A DNA stretch of 64,000 nt, from the NCBI GenBank assembly GCA_001936135.1, contig CP012813.1:1798001-1862000 (forward strand), written 5' to 3'. Source of the DNA: Saccharomycopsis fibuligera x Saccharomycopsis cf. fibuligera (lineage: Eukaryota > Ascomycota > Saccharomycetes > Ascoideales > Saccharomycopsidaceae). The position numbers and the translations under genes were made by a program. How positions within the stretch are numbered: the first letter of the stretch is position 1; every line of letters begins with the position of its first letter. The notes below the pieces were generated by a model. That model worked only from the letters and a program-made list of their open reading frames with translations, made no database searches and was not told where the DNA came from. Positions 11,960 to 21,808 of this stretch are shown piece by piece.

Positions 11960-14900
11960 TCAAAAAAACTTTTTGATGCTCATGCTTGAAATGCTGGTTT
12001 TCAAAACGTGAGCTTTTGTCTTTCCGCTGCTATTAACACCTTGCCTAGTGGCTTGTGAACCATTATTATCTCTAGCTAAGTTTCTGTTCTCAATGTTCAC
12101 ACTAACATTTTCAACATCAAAGCTTGCCTGTCTACTCCTTGGAATCTGTTTTGCGTTTGCACTTGCATCATCAACATTATCTTCAAATCCATCTTTTACC
12201 CAAAAACCTTGGTTTTGATAGTAATGATGACCACTTCCTTTGCGTTTTTGATGATTTCCTTCATATGGGCTAGCTCTTTTTCTATTTCCAAAGTTCAAAT
12301 GGCTTTTTTGAACCTTTTGCTTTTGTTTATTGTTATTGTTGTACTTTAGTCTGTTATTGATGATATCTGAGTATGGATTTTCAGGATCACAATAGAAAGG
12401 GCAAACGTCAATCGACGAGGAGCTCATTGATGAAGAGCCATATTCATGTTGACCAGGGGAAATTTGCTTTATTTCGAATTCTTCTTGCGGATGCTGCTTT
12501 TGCTGCACATTTAGATCTCTACCAATATAGAAGTGGGAAAGGTCAGTTGATAAACGCTTTTTACAATTTGACAAAAAGTTAGTCCTGTTCCCTTCACTAT
12601 TATCTCTCGGTTGAGGAGCAGTCTCAGTCCATATACGATCAAAATCAGGCGATGGCAAAATGTACGTGTCTGTCTGAATTTGAAGTTTTGATTCAGACTC
12701 TTCAGTATCAAAATCAGATTCTGTTTTTAAATCATTATTCATTGCATTCTCCGCATTGGCTTCCTCGTTATTATCGTTATGATTATTAGCATTAGATGTA
12801 AATGAATCAAAAAGCAATTTCAAATTCATACTTGGAGAGCGGGTATGTTTATTAATTTCTGACGTCTTTGTAGTTGAACGAAGTTGAGGAGCGGATTTCT
12901 TATGTTTAAGCTTTAAATTCTTGCTAAAATTGTTGGCTAATTTGGAAGTTTGTTGACCATTCTTCAAATCAGTAGCCCCTACTTGAGTGTCTTTATGCTC
13001 TTTTCCATTATTAGCCTCAAATTTGCTTGCTTTTCTTAAGTCATTTTGATCAGCATTATGTTTGCTTCCTGCTGAGAAGATGTTGAAGCTTTTGAAGCTG
13101 ATAGGGGTATTTGGGTAATAGAACTTTGGGGAGAATGTTGAACTGGAGCCTACTAAAGGTGTACTATGATTAGAGTTTGGGTTTTCATGGGAAAGATAAT
13201 TAGAGGTTGACTGGTCAGTAGCATTTTCCAAAAATTTATTGTTGTTCAAAACAAAATCACTATTAGGAACCATGACACGGAGAGGATTGGTACTGGTAGC
13301 CTTTCCAGGTTTTGTGTTTGTAAACATTTTTAATGGCTGTACTTTAGTTTCAAGGTTCTGGTTAGTAGTTTCTGGTAAGTTTGTTTCGACAACAGGTTTG
13401 TGTGATGAAGTTGATAGATTTGAAGAGATATTTGATGGAGGAGTAGTTGTACTTGACAATAACTTGTCGTCAAAAGACTGCGCATTGCTGTGGCTCATGC
13501 TACTGAGTTCTTGTGATTCAGGGACATTGATACTAAAATCACAGTTATAGTTCTCGTCATCATCGCCAAAGTTGATTATTTTGCTAATGAGTTGATGATC
13601 ATTATCATCTTCGACTTTTTCTTTCGCTTTGTTAACAGCAGTAGTGGTATCGTTTTCCTCTGTGTCTTCAGAAAAATATTGATTTGGATGTTTTTTCGAT
13701 GTTTCGGTTTCTTTGCCAGTAGGACTTTGGGCGACTGCATAATTGTCATTGACACAGATTTCATCAGTAGATATCGAATTTTCAACAAACTCGGCAATTC
13801 TTGAGTAACCTTCGGTAGTTAAAAAGTCTAAGGACTCATTATCATCTAATTGCTCCAGTAATCGCTGCTCTTCATATTGATCACTAATTTCAGAGACAGA
13901 CTGACTATTACCGTCTAAAGTATTTGTATTTTTGAATGCGGTGGCAGCAGAACTTTGCTCCCCTATTACTAAAGTACCAGAAGATCTGTTAAATTGAGTT
14001 ACTGTGTCATTGTTAATTCCAATATTATTATCAGTGTCGCCATCGACTGCAATTAGATCTTGAATATTGCCCAATGAGGAGACTGTGGGTATATGTGTCC
14101 GATTAGGATTGAAATTTGTGTTGTTTGTATAACTTAGCAATTCAACTTCCTCAAGAACATTGCTGTTATTGTTAAATGCAAAGTTTCGATTATTTTCCGG
14201 AACGTAGGCACTGACATGAGCGCTAGCAAGAATGGTATGGTTTGACGAGGCTTCGCCATTTCTAGTTGTACTATTTTCCATTCGTGTTTCACTATAAGGA
14301 ACGGTATTATTGTTAATATCTGAAGATATAAGACTTAAATTTGGATCAGAATATTCCCTATCAATGCCACTATATTCTGCGGAAAAACTTTGATGTAAGT
14401 TGTCATAAATGACCTGAACTATATCATCCACATTTCTTTCTGAGTATCGTAATGCATTTTCTGCAAGAAATTTATAATAGTAATTTCCGTACTCTTCATT
14501 TGAGTCGTCTCTGTTAATGAATAGAAATGGTCTGAATTCGCTATTGAGATCATTATCATAATAGTAATCAAACCCATTTCCTGTATTCATGCTGGAAAGG
14601 CTTTGCAAATTTTCCAAATAGTTACTATCTCGAATAACTATTTGGTTCAACAAGCCCAAATTTTTAAAAAAACTCCCCACTGCCTTTTCAGAATCTTCGT
14701 AACTTGGCAAATATTCATATACCGCATCGTCGGCATTAACGAAATTGTTTATTCCACAAGCATTTTGGAGCTTAGGGTCTAGCTGGTGATAAAATAATTC
14801 ATATCCAGTGTCAAGATCTCTGATTATCTCGTAGTCATAGTCCAGATTGATGTGAGATACCTCTCCCAAATTTTTGCCAACAGAGTATGCATACCTAATT

Positions 14901-15379
14901 GCGCTAATCAACGAAGCAATGTCTATGATTCTTCTTCTAGATTTTGATTGTATATGCAACGCTGAGGTTTCAAGACTGAAGTCATTACCAATTATATGAA
15001 AGTTGATGAAGATGGTAAAATTGTCTTTGTCTAAATTTTTTTCAACATGGCATTTTTCTATCTGTTTAATTGGCAACGCAAAAGCGTAAGATAGTTTGAA
15101 ATTATTGATGTCTTTTGCAAAAGGAATGAATATCAACCGAAGCGTTGTCACATACACGAGACAATACTGATGAGAGAAAAACTTTGGTACTATTGGTTGC
15201 TGCTTATCAAACGGTTCATTACTGTAAAAAGAAAAGATGTTTTCCTGCTGGATAGGCAACAGTTCGCTAGAAAAATTGGGTAAAAGAAAACATTTTCGTA
15301 TTGGAGTGAGTTTCAATATAAGCTCATTCGGGAATAATATTGGCTTAGGTATGTTTAACTTCAGCAGTGGCAACGACAT
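11960..15379 (-). CDS. Large unknown protein with GRAM/PH-like N-terminus (1139 aa)
   Basis: The frame is intact from ATG at 15379. Residues ~65-175 look globular: FFSHQYCLVYVTTLRLIFIPF (21 residues, so only the core YVTTLRLIFIPF is diagnostic) resembles the strand pattern of GRAM/PH-type lipid- or protein-binding domains, and RRRIIDIASLISAIRYAY is a likely helix. The remaining ~900 residues are Asn/Ser/Asp-rich and probably disordered, with scattered acidic DDNE runs and basic patches (NRKRASPYEG, KKSAPQLRS). An LPSYEDSE element near residue 220 resembles PY-like WW-domain ligands. No enzyme motif is visible. The GRAM-like assignment is inference from pattern and I do not recognise an ortholog. 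Confidence 0.75.
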   Translation of the reverse strand: MSLPLLKLNIPKPILFPNELILKLTPIRKCFLLPNFSSELLPIQQENIFSFYSNEPFDKQQPIVPKFFSHQYCLVYVTTLRLIFIPFAKDINNFKLSYAFALPIKQIEKCHVEKNLDKDNFTIFINFHIIGNDFSLETSALHIQSKSRRRIIDIASLISAIRYAYSVGKNLGEVSHINLDYDYEIIRDLDTGYELFYHQLDPKLQNACGINNFVNADDAVYEYLPSYEDSEKAVGSFFKNLGLLNQIVIRDSNYLENLQSLSSMNTGNGFDYYYDNDLNSEFRPFLFINRDDSNEEYGNYYYKFLAENALRYSERNVDDIVQVIYDNLHQSFSAEYSGIDREYSDPNLSLISSDINNNTVPYSETRMENSTTRNGEASSNHTILASAHVSAYVPENNRNFAFNNNSNVLEEVELLSYTNNTNFNPNRTHIPTVSSLGNIQDLIAVDGDTDNNIGINNDTVTQFNRSSGTLVIGEQSSAATAFKNTNTLDGNSQSVSEISDQYEEQRLLEQLDDNESLDFLTTEGYSRIAEFVENSISTDEICVNDNYAVAQSPTGKETETSKKHPNQYFSEDTEENDTTTAVNKAKEKVEDDNDHQLISKIINFGDDDENYNCDFSINVPESQELSSMSHSNAQSFDDKLLSSTTTPPSNISSNLSTSSHKPVVETNLPETTNQNLETKVQPLKMFTNTKPGKATSTNPLRVMVPNSDFVLNNNKFLENATDQSTSNYLSHENPNSNHSTPLVGSSSTFSPKFYYPNTPISFKSFNIFSAGSKHNADQNDLRKASKFEANNGKEHKDTQVGATDLKNGQQTSKLANNFSKNLKLKHKKSAPQLRSTTKTSEINKHTRSPSMNLKLLFDSFTSNANNHNDNNEEANAENAMNNDLKTESDFDTEESESKLQIQTDTYILPSPDFDRIWTETAPQPRDNSEGNRTNFLSNCKKRLSTDLSHFYIGRDLNVQQKQHPQEEFEIKQISPGQHEYGSSSMSSSSIDVCPFYCDPENPYSDIINNRLKYNNNNKQKQKVQKSHLNFGNRKRASPYEGNHQKRKGSGHHYYQNQGFWVKDGFEDNVDDASANAKQIPRSRQASFDVENVSVNIENRNLARDNNGSQATRQGVNSSGKTKAHVLKTSISSMSIKKFF

Positions 15380-16150
15380 GAGGAGGGATAGTGATCTTTT
15401 GTGGTTTGCTTGATTACTATGAAGTTTCTCAAAAGCAATGAAGATGATACTGGACTAAGGATAGTTGTTATAAATGCCGCTGCACTATCTCGCTCCTCGA
15501 ACGTTATTGGTTTTTGTTGTGTGGTGCTGAGTTGTGTTGCAACTGTATGATAAGGTTGCTGTGAGTTGTCGGTAAGCGCTGAGCGCAATTGCAATTGCTG
15601 TCTACCAGTATGTTTCTCGGAATGAAGATAACTATTGTGTACAGGGTATGGGACAATCAGCTAGCGAGAGAGACTAAGATGCGGAAAAGAGACACCATGT
15701 GGCCAAGTGGGACTAAACGAGCGATGCTGGCGGTTGAAGTGTGGTGTGTGGAGAGTTTGGTAAAGAAGATATCTGGCGAAGCAATATCTATCTAGAAGGT
15801 GCAATAGCCTTACTTTATTTTTATTTTTATTTTTGTTAGTTATTTTATTTTTTATTTTTTTTTCTTGTCTATTTTCAATTGCTGATTGAAACGAACGCCG
15901 CTCTTGGCTGCGGTGCGCGTAGCAGCAGAGAAGCGCGCCACACGCCTTTCAACTATTGTTAATGCTCCGCCTACACTCGCTAATCTCCAATCTCCAATCA
16001 TCAAACGTCAGCCGTCAGCGAAAAAGTACACCAGACCTTCTATTGGATATTGTCAAACAAATCAGATAGCAAAATAAAAAGACAAAAGTAATGTAAATAC
16101 ACACAATATACACACACGATATACACATGCAGCATACCAACGCTAACACT
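15380..16150. other. Intergenic: upstream of the GRAM-like gene, downstream of IES6
   Basis: The stretch contains a T-rich tract at 15810-15870. A 77-codon minus-strand frame overlapping the GRAM-like gene's start has no ATG. I see no other gene. Confidence 0.5.
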
Positions 16151-16519
16151 CTACTTCAACACCACATTGGCGTTTCTCAACTCCAAATACTGCTGGTCCA
16201 CACCCTGGGCCATGTGCTTGATGATGTCGTAGACCTCGCTGTTGTGAAACCGAAGTCCATTGCTAGGCACCTTGTACCGGCCCTGGAGCCCCGTTATGTC
16301 ACAATAGTGTTTCTTTGGTTTTAGCGACGGATATGCCTCTACTGAAAAGTATGTCACAGCATCCACAGGCAATGGCTTTTCGGCATTGTTGAGTCTCTTT
16401 TGCTCGTCGGACACTAGCTGCTTGTATGGCTTGTGTCTTCTGTTTGGCGCTTTCCAGTTCGGGTTTTTAAAGCCACAGGGCCTCTGTACTGAAGCAGCAA
16501 GAGTTTCTTCGGATACCAT
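16151..16519 (-). CDS. IES6: INO80 complex subunit Ies6 (YL1_C domain); N-terminus uncertain
   Basis: The encoded protein contains the Ies6 core: KNPNWKAPNRRHKPYKQL, then YFSVEAYPSLKPKKHYCDI, then TGLQGRYKVPSNGLRFHNSE and the tail VDQQYLELRNANVVLK. This is the YL1 C-terminal domain found in Ies6, which with Arp5 forms a module of the INO80 nucleosome-remodelling complex in the nucleus. The first in-frame ATG is at 16519 and gives 122 residues. The frame is open further upstream to 16654 with no ATG (it reads through a TTG at 16624), and yeast Ies6 is longer (about 166 residues). Either the protein is short, or an upstream exon supplies the start; I found no convincing splice pair. It is divergent from the FN3 gene. 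Confidence 0.9.
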   Translation of the reverse strand: MVSEETLAASVQRPCGFKNPNWKAPNRRHKPYKQLVSDEQKRLNNAEKPLPVDAVTYFSVEAYPSLKPKKHYCDITGLQGRYKVPSNGLRFHNSEVYDIIKHMAQGVDQQYLELRNANVVLK

Positions 16520-16847
16520 ATTGATACTTTGCTTTGATGATATAGGTCTTAAGATAGACGATGCACCAAACAGAACTTCTCCATCTATGGCGCTTGCAAG
16601 CAGCTCTTTATTTCCTGCAACCAAATGAGTTTGGAGATATTCTCTAGCAACAGATTATTTGCTTTTCTCCTGATGCACGTGACTTGCATCCATGATTTCC
16701 AGCAGCAGAAAAACCAAAAAAGACGTTTTTTACTCTTTTCTCTAATAGTCTGTCTCGAAAGCCATGTAGGTATTTAAACACAAAGCCACAAAACATATAT
16801 TCTATACTGAAGTTCCGCCTCACTCTGTGCATCTATAAACGGCTCTA
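16520..16847. promoter_or_regulatory. Short divergent promoter region, IES6 / FN3 gene
   Basis: About 330 bases separate the first IES6 ATG from the ATG of the FN3 gene, so both promoters must lie here. It may also hold a missing first exon of IES6. No specific activator site stands out. Confidence 0.4.
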
Positions 16848-19800
16848 ATGATAGGATATGCATTATTCTTACTAGTCGCCGTGATATGGTTGGCACACAG
16901 GCTACTATCTATATATAAAATACCCATAAACTCATTGATCCAAATCTTGAACATCAAGATTCCCAAAGTGCCGATCGTTTCAATCAACAAAATAGCCTCT
17001 GATCATGTTTGTTTCCACTGGGAACCTACCTTAGAAAAGGGTGCAGGAAACCAATACAAAATATACCTCAATGGGGTAGAAAGTATGTATTGGCAAGTTC
17101 CCTATATTTACATTTTCGTTACCGCTCTTTTAACACTCAATTCAATCGTTGTTTTACTAACAAGATCGCAGTTGGAGTGGCAGACTATAATCAAATAAGC
17201 TGTGTGCTATCAAACCTCAAGTCTGATTCATACTACCAGATTGACGTGCTTGCCGTTTATGGCTCAAATTTCAAATCAAAAAGCTCTACCGTTTATGTCA
17301 AAACTTACAAGCGGGATGTTCCATATGCAACTGTTCAACACGAAAATCCCCAGAACATCGTTACATTCCTAACTACCAGTAGCAATACCCAGCTGAATTT
17401 AGACAACATCAAACACAGAAACACAGGGGGAGGTGGCGCAAGTGCCTTGCGTTCCAGGTCAAACACTTTAAGAATGGGTACCAATAATGTCATCAACGAA
17501 GTAGTGAATGGTTACGCTACTGGAACCGACAATAATGATTCGCACATTGAAAATATTCTTCAGCTTAGAATTAAGGAAATTGATAACTTGAAGCAGGTTT
17601 TAGAAGTTGGTCAAGATGAACTTAAAAGTGTCACTGACTTACAAACAAAACTTGAGCAAGAGTTTCTTGAAAAAAGTGATTCGTTAAGGATCGATAGAGA
17701 CAGACAAAGAGATATTAAGAAAAGTGGTGATAGAACTCGTCAATCTATCCGATCGGAAGGGAAAGTCTTAGAGGACAATACCCGGTATTCCAAAAAAGAT
17801 TTGAAAAATATGGATTTGGAAATGGCGAAAATTAACGCTGAAATTAACTCAAAAACTTTGGAAATGGAAATATGGGAGAAAGATATAAACAATTTTCAAA
17901 TACAATTGAAGCAAATTCAACAAGAAGGGCCAAAAATAAAAGCTGAAGTGGAAAGTGAGATTGAAACTCTTCAAAAAGAAGTACTGGCTGCGCAATCACA
18001 ATACGTTAAACTTGATGAAAATGTTAAAAAGCTCAATATGGAACGCCGCTTGAAGGATAAACAAAGAGAGGAGTTTACTCAAATACTCAAGATATTAGAC
18101 AGTTCAACAAAAGAAGATGGTCTCTTGAACTCTGAAGGTAATACTGCTTTGCAGAAACTTTCAAGTCTAAATCCTACTATATTTGGTACCATAAAGAATG
18201 AAATTGACATTGATGGCAAATCTGAAGCCGTTTGGAAAGCAGATCAATCAAGAGAAGTAAATAACTGTACTATTGCCTATAGCAATTTCCATGCCATAAA
18301 AAAGCGCCTCGAAGAACTCACAGAGAAGAAGGTTAGTAGAACGCTTGCTTCCATTAATATGACGGCTAGCGAAAGAGAAAAGCAACAAAAGCAGCAGCAG
18401 CAGCAAGCTCAGAAACAATTACAACAACTTAAAGTTCAACAACGGCAAGCTCAACCGTTTCAAGATAACAGTATTAACAACAGCTCTATTTACAACTCAC
18501 AAAACATTGAAAATACTACCATTCCTTTCACCAGAAGCACTGGTACTAATAGTCTCATTTCCCCTCTTCTTTCCTCAGCTAGTAATATTCAGCTGTCTTT
18601 CAGCAACTCAACTACACAATTAGGCACCCCATCAGACAGTAATATTTTACCATATACCACTAACAGCAACGCCGCCAATGGTAACATACAAAACCTACGA
18701 AATAACACCTTTAATCTTTGGAATGGAATTGGAAACACCTCAAGCACTACAAATGATGCTGTAGGCGTACAACTGCCAACTCCCGGTCTAATTTTGAACA
18801 CAAACAGCACCAACAATAACAATACTATCAACAACTTCCAGGAAAATGAAAAGTCCATATATTCCCCATCTGCTGAAACTTACCTACCTAAAAACCTTTT
18901 TGACAATGGCATCAATGAGAACTTTATTGAAGATATGAGACAGTATCGTTACAATTTTACGGAAAATAAAGATTTGCCTTTCTCTTCTATGAACGTTCTG
19001 TCTTCAACTTTAACTAATATGTTTGATTTTCAAACTAGTGGCCTTCAGTCGACGCAATTCTCGCGAGATTCAAATTCTTTTGATGGAAAGCCTAATGTTG
19101 GTATTTCAAGCGTTTTACTGAGATCAAAGCTATCTCATCTTGAACCAGCATCGGGAAGATCTTCATCAAGTGACGCACCCTCGTTGGCTGACCAGCGTCA
19201 TGAGTTGAATAAAGACTTTAGTAATGATCTTTCTTTGGCCAGCAGATTGAACTCTATTGGAAGTGGTGAAAGCCCTAATATCTTAAGTGATAGCGACGAT
19301 CGACAAATATCTCATATTTTGGACTTTAACGGCGATAATACTGGTAACAGTAGTATAAATAATGGAAATGCAAATGGGCATTCTATCGCATCAACCTTTT
19401 CCCCAAAAAAATTGTTTGCATTCAACAGAAAACAGCCAAGTATTTCGTCAGCGTCAGGTTTCAATTATGCAACACTTGTTGAGAACGGAACAGAAATGGT
19501 CACAAACAGTGTACTTCCGCAGCATAACAATAGTGATAGTATTGGCTCTGATAACCCTGACCTTTCTGGTATCACTGTCGAATCTCATGGAAGCAATACA
19601 AGTCGGTTTTTTTCTAAAAAAACCATGAATACACCGGATGCAAATTTACTGGACACAAAAGATATGGGTCTTACTAATAAAGGAATGAGCCGTTTCTTTA
19701 ATCGTAAAAGCTCTATCACCGCAACGGATATTGAAAGTCCTGGAATACCGTTACTTTCTTTAACGTCACCAACCAATGAAACTGGTTCGTTGAATTTCCC

Positions 19801-20929
19801 TATTTCTCAGAGTAACACTGGTAGAACCAGTGATGATTTGGCATTCAACTTGGCAGATTTTGGTGCGCCTTCATCCCTCAAAGTTCGTGAAAGAAGTGGT
19901 AGTATTAATAGTGGGGTTCTGATCCCCCAATCATTTCATACCGCCCAAGTTAATTTTGGTGCAGTGAAAAACAATGTTGCTCAACCAACCACAAATTTTT
20001 GGGGTCAATCAAATCAATCAACTAATTCTCTTTTTTACAATAGTGCTATTGGACTTCCGACAGCAAGAGGCACAAGCTTTGAAGGAGAAAGATTGTTCGA
20101 AACTACAAGTCATAACTCTGATCTCATCGACAATGAAAAGACTGGCAATAGTTGGTCGTTGTTTCATATCAATAAGAATAATTTCTCTTTGAGCAAACAT
20201 CATGGAAATGGTGAAAATAATGATAACAGCAGTAGTGGACCAACTGTTGAATCACCATTTTTGGATGGTGCTGAACTGAATAATAATGGGTCCAAATCGA
20301 ACCCTAGCCGGATGCTCTTTTTCCGCTCCAAGGACAAAGAAAAAGACAAAGAAAAAGAAAAAGAAAAGACTGGTATTCATCATTCAGGAGCCGCTGTATC
20401 AGCATTTGAAACTGTACCCCAGGCTCCTCCACCAACATCAGCTGGGTTAGAATTGAATGAGAACACATTATCAGTACAATCACCAGCACAAAACAAAAAA
20501 CGTAAAAGCATATTTTCTTTTGCAAAATCTAATAACGTTAAAGGAGAAGTACAAAATTCTGAAGCTATCAATACCTTGGGATCTTCATCTCCGACAAGAC
20601 CTGTCCATAGCTCAGCTGCAGCATCATTAAGTGAAACAACAAACACTTTAAGTACTAACGATTTTTCTGAAAACGAACATTTCGAAGAAGAAGAGAATGT
20701 GACGCCAACTCAAGAGAAACCGTCAAAAGCTACTAAATTGTTACCTAAAAGTATGCGCAATTTAGGCATCTCCAGGCGCAGCTCTGCCACCTCTTCAGGT
20801 GCAAGTGCCACACAACAACCGACTCCAATAGGTGGTAGCAGCAACAGTAATGAAACCAATGACAATGGATCGGTATCCACATCAGCCAAAAGTTTCCAAA
20901 ATGAGTCCATTGGGGTCATAACAGAATAG
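16848..20929 (+). CDS. Two-exon membrane-anchored FN3 and coiled-coil protein (1330 aa)
   Basis: Exon 1 is 16848-17082, the intron 17083-17171, and exon 2 17172-20929. The joined frame is exact (3993 bases, 1330 residues). Residues 1-20 are hydrophobic (MIGYALFLLVAVIWLAHRLL), a likely N-terminal membrane anchor. Splicing joins YKIYLNGVE to IGVADYNQISCVL and so restores a complete fibronectin type III fold at about residues 40-130. A long coiled coil follows (about 205-470: LRIKEIDNLKQVLEVGQDEL and on), with a Q-rich patch near 475. The rest is Ser/Asn-rich and probably disordered, with a KEKEKEK run near residue 1140. Fungal proteins of this architecture exist, but I cannot name the ortholog with confidence. 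It converges on TCA17 with 164 bases between stops. Confidence 0.85.
17083..17171 (+). other. Spliceosomal intron of the FN3 gene (89 nt)
   Basis: The donor GTATGT is at 17083-17088, the branch site TACTAAC at 17155-17161, and the acceptor CGCAG ends at 17171. Translation across the intron without splicing ends at a stop within exon 2 after 116 codons. Splicing restores the FN3 domain. Confidence 0.93.
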
Positions 20930-21093
20930 CGAGCGTTTTATTTCATAGATCCAAAGACTTTATGTGTTGTTATCTTTTATTGATGTTTAGGTTTTAAAAA
21001 GTTACTACAATAACTTACCAAATGTACATTAAAATTATCGTCATATTGATTTAGTTATGTTTTATAGTAACAAAATAATTGTAGACCTTTACT

Positions 21094-21808
21094 TCACTGC
21101 TGACTGTTCCATACTTCGACCACCTCAATTATTGACTTTTCCAAACGCTTACTACTAATCAATGAATTTTCATCAAGAGGTTGAAAAGGATTACAAATCA
21201 ACCTCAAGTATGCCTTGTGAATATTTTTAAAAATTCCATCCAATTGTTTACCAAATTTTTCCCCCTTAGTAGCAGTACCAATAACAATTTTCAATCCGGT
21301 ATTAGTTTCGTATCCGTATACGCTTATACCATCTTGAACAAATAACAATGCGCAATTTTGATCAATTGAGCCCGGTTCGTAAAAAACAGACGAAAAGACA
21401 TCAAGGGCCATGTTTGAGAGAAAATTGTACTTTAAAAGTTCATTGACGTTTTGTTCATCGACAAATGATGGTAAACTTGGTACATTTTCTTCTGCTGCTG
21501 CCGTATCAATTGCCTCTAGTTCTGCTTCTTCTTTCTTTGCATTATCTTCTTTCTGAGTTTCTGACTGTGGTACTTTACCGGGCTGCTGTTGTTGATGTTT
21601 ATCATTTGCCAATGATGCCTGTGGCTCGTATGGGGAAAATTGTTGAATATGTAAAGGACGATTCTAAAAGAGCATGTGAAAAAATTAGTATTACTTGTCA
21701 AAATAAGTACGCACATCAAGCAAACGATGATTGTCATTTAAAGTCATTTCACAAATATTAACATACGTCTCTTGTTATCAATGATACAAAATATATTGGA
21801 GCAGCCAT
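21094..21808 (-). CDS. TCA17: TRAPP-associated protein Tca17 (TRAPPC2L/sedlin family), two exons, 203 aa
   Basis: Exon 1 (21767-21808) encodes MAAPIYFVSLITRD. A 103-nt intron follows, and exon 2 (21094-21663) begins NRPLHIQQFSPYE. The join reproduces the sedlin-family first strand pair, as in the known form M-x-VAVIAxxNyPLYI. Exon 2 then has a Gln/Glu/Ala-rich insert of about 45 residues, LLKYNFLSNMALDVF, LLFVQDGISVYGYETNTGLK and YLRLICNPFQPL, which match the Tca17/TRAPPC2L subfamily rather than Trs20. In yeast, Tca17 promotes TRAPPII assembly at the late Golgi. Without exon 1 the frame has no ATG near its start. The insert is unusual for this compact longin-like fold and is probably a surface loop. 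Confidence 0.9.
21664..21766 (-). other. Spliceosomal intron of TCA17 (103 nt)
   Basis: On the minus strand the donor GTATGT starts at 21766. The branch-like TAATACTAAT lies about 30 bases before the acceptor TTTTAG, which ends at 21664. The intron is phase 0, and retention brings a stop within three codons. Confidence 0.93.

Noticed and set aside
15361-15594. 77-codon frame overlapping the start of the GRAM-like gene
   Set aside because: It starts without ATG and overlaps the better-supported gene.
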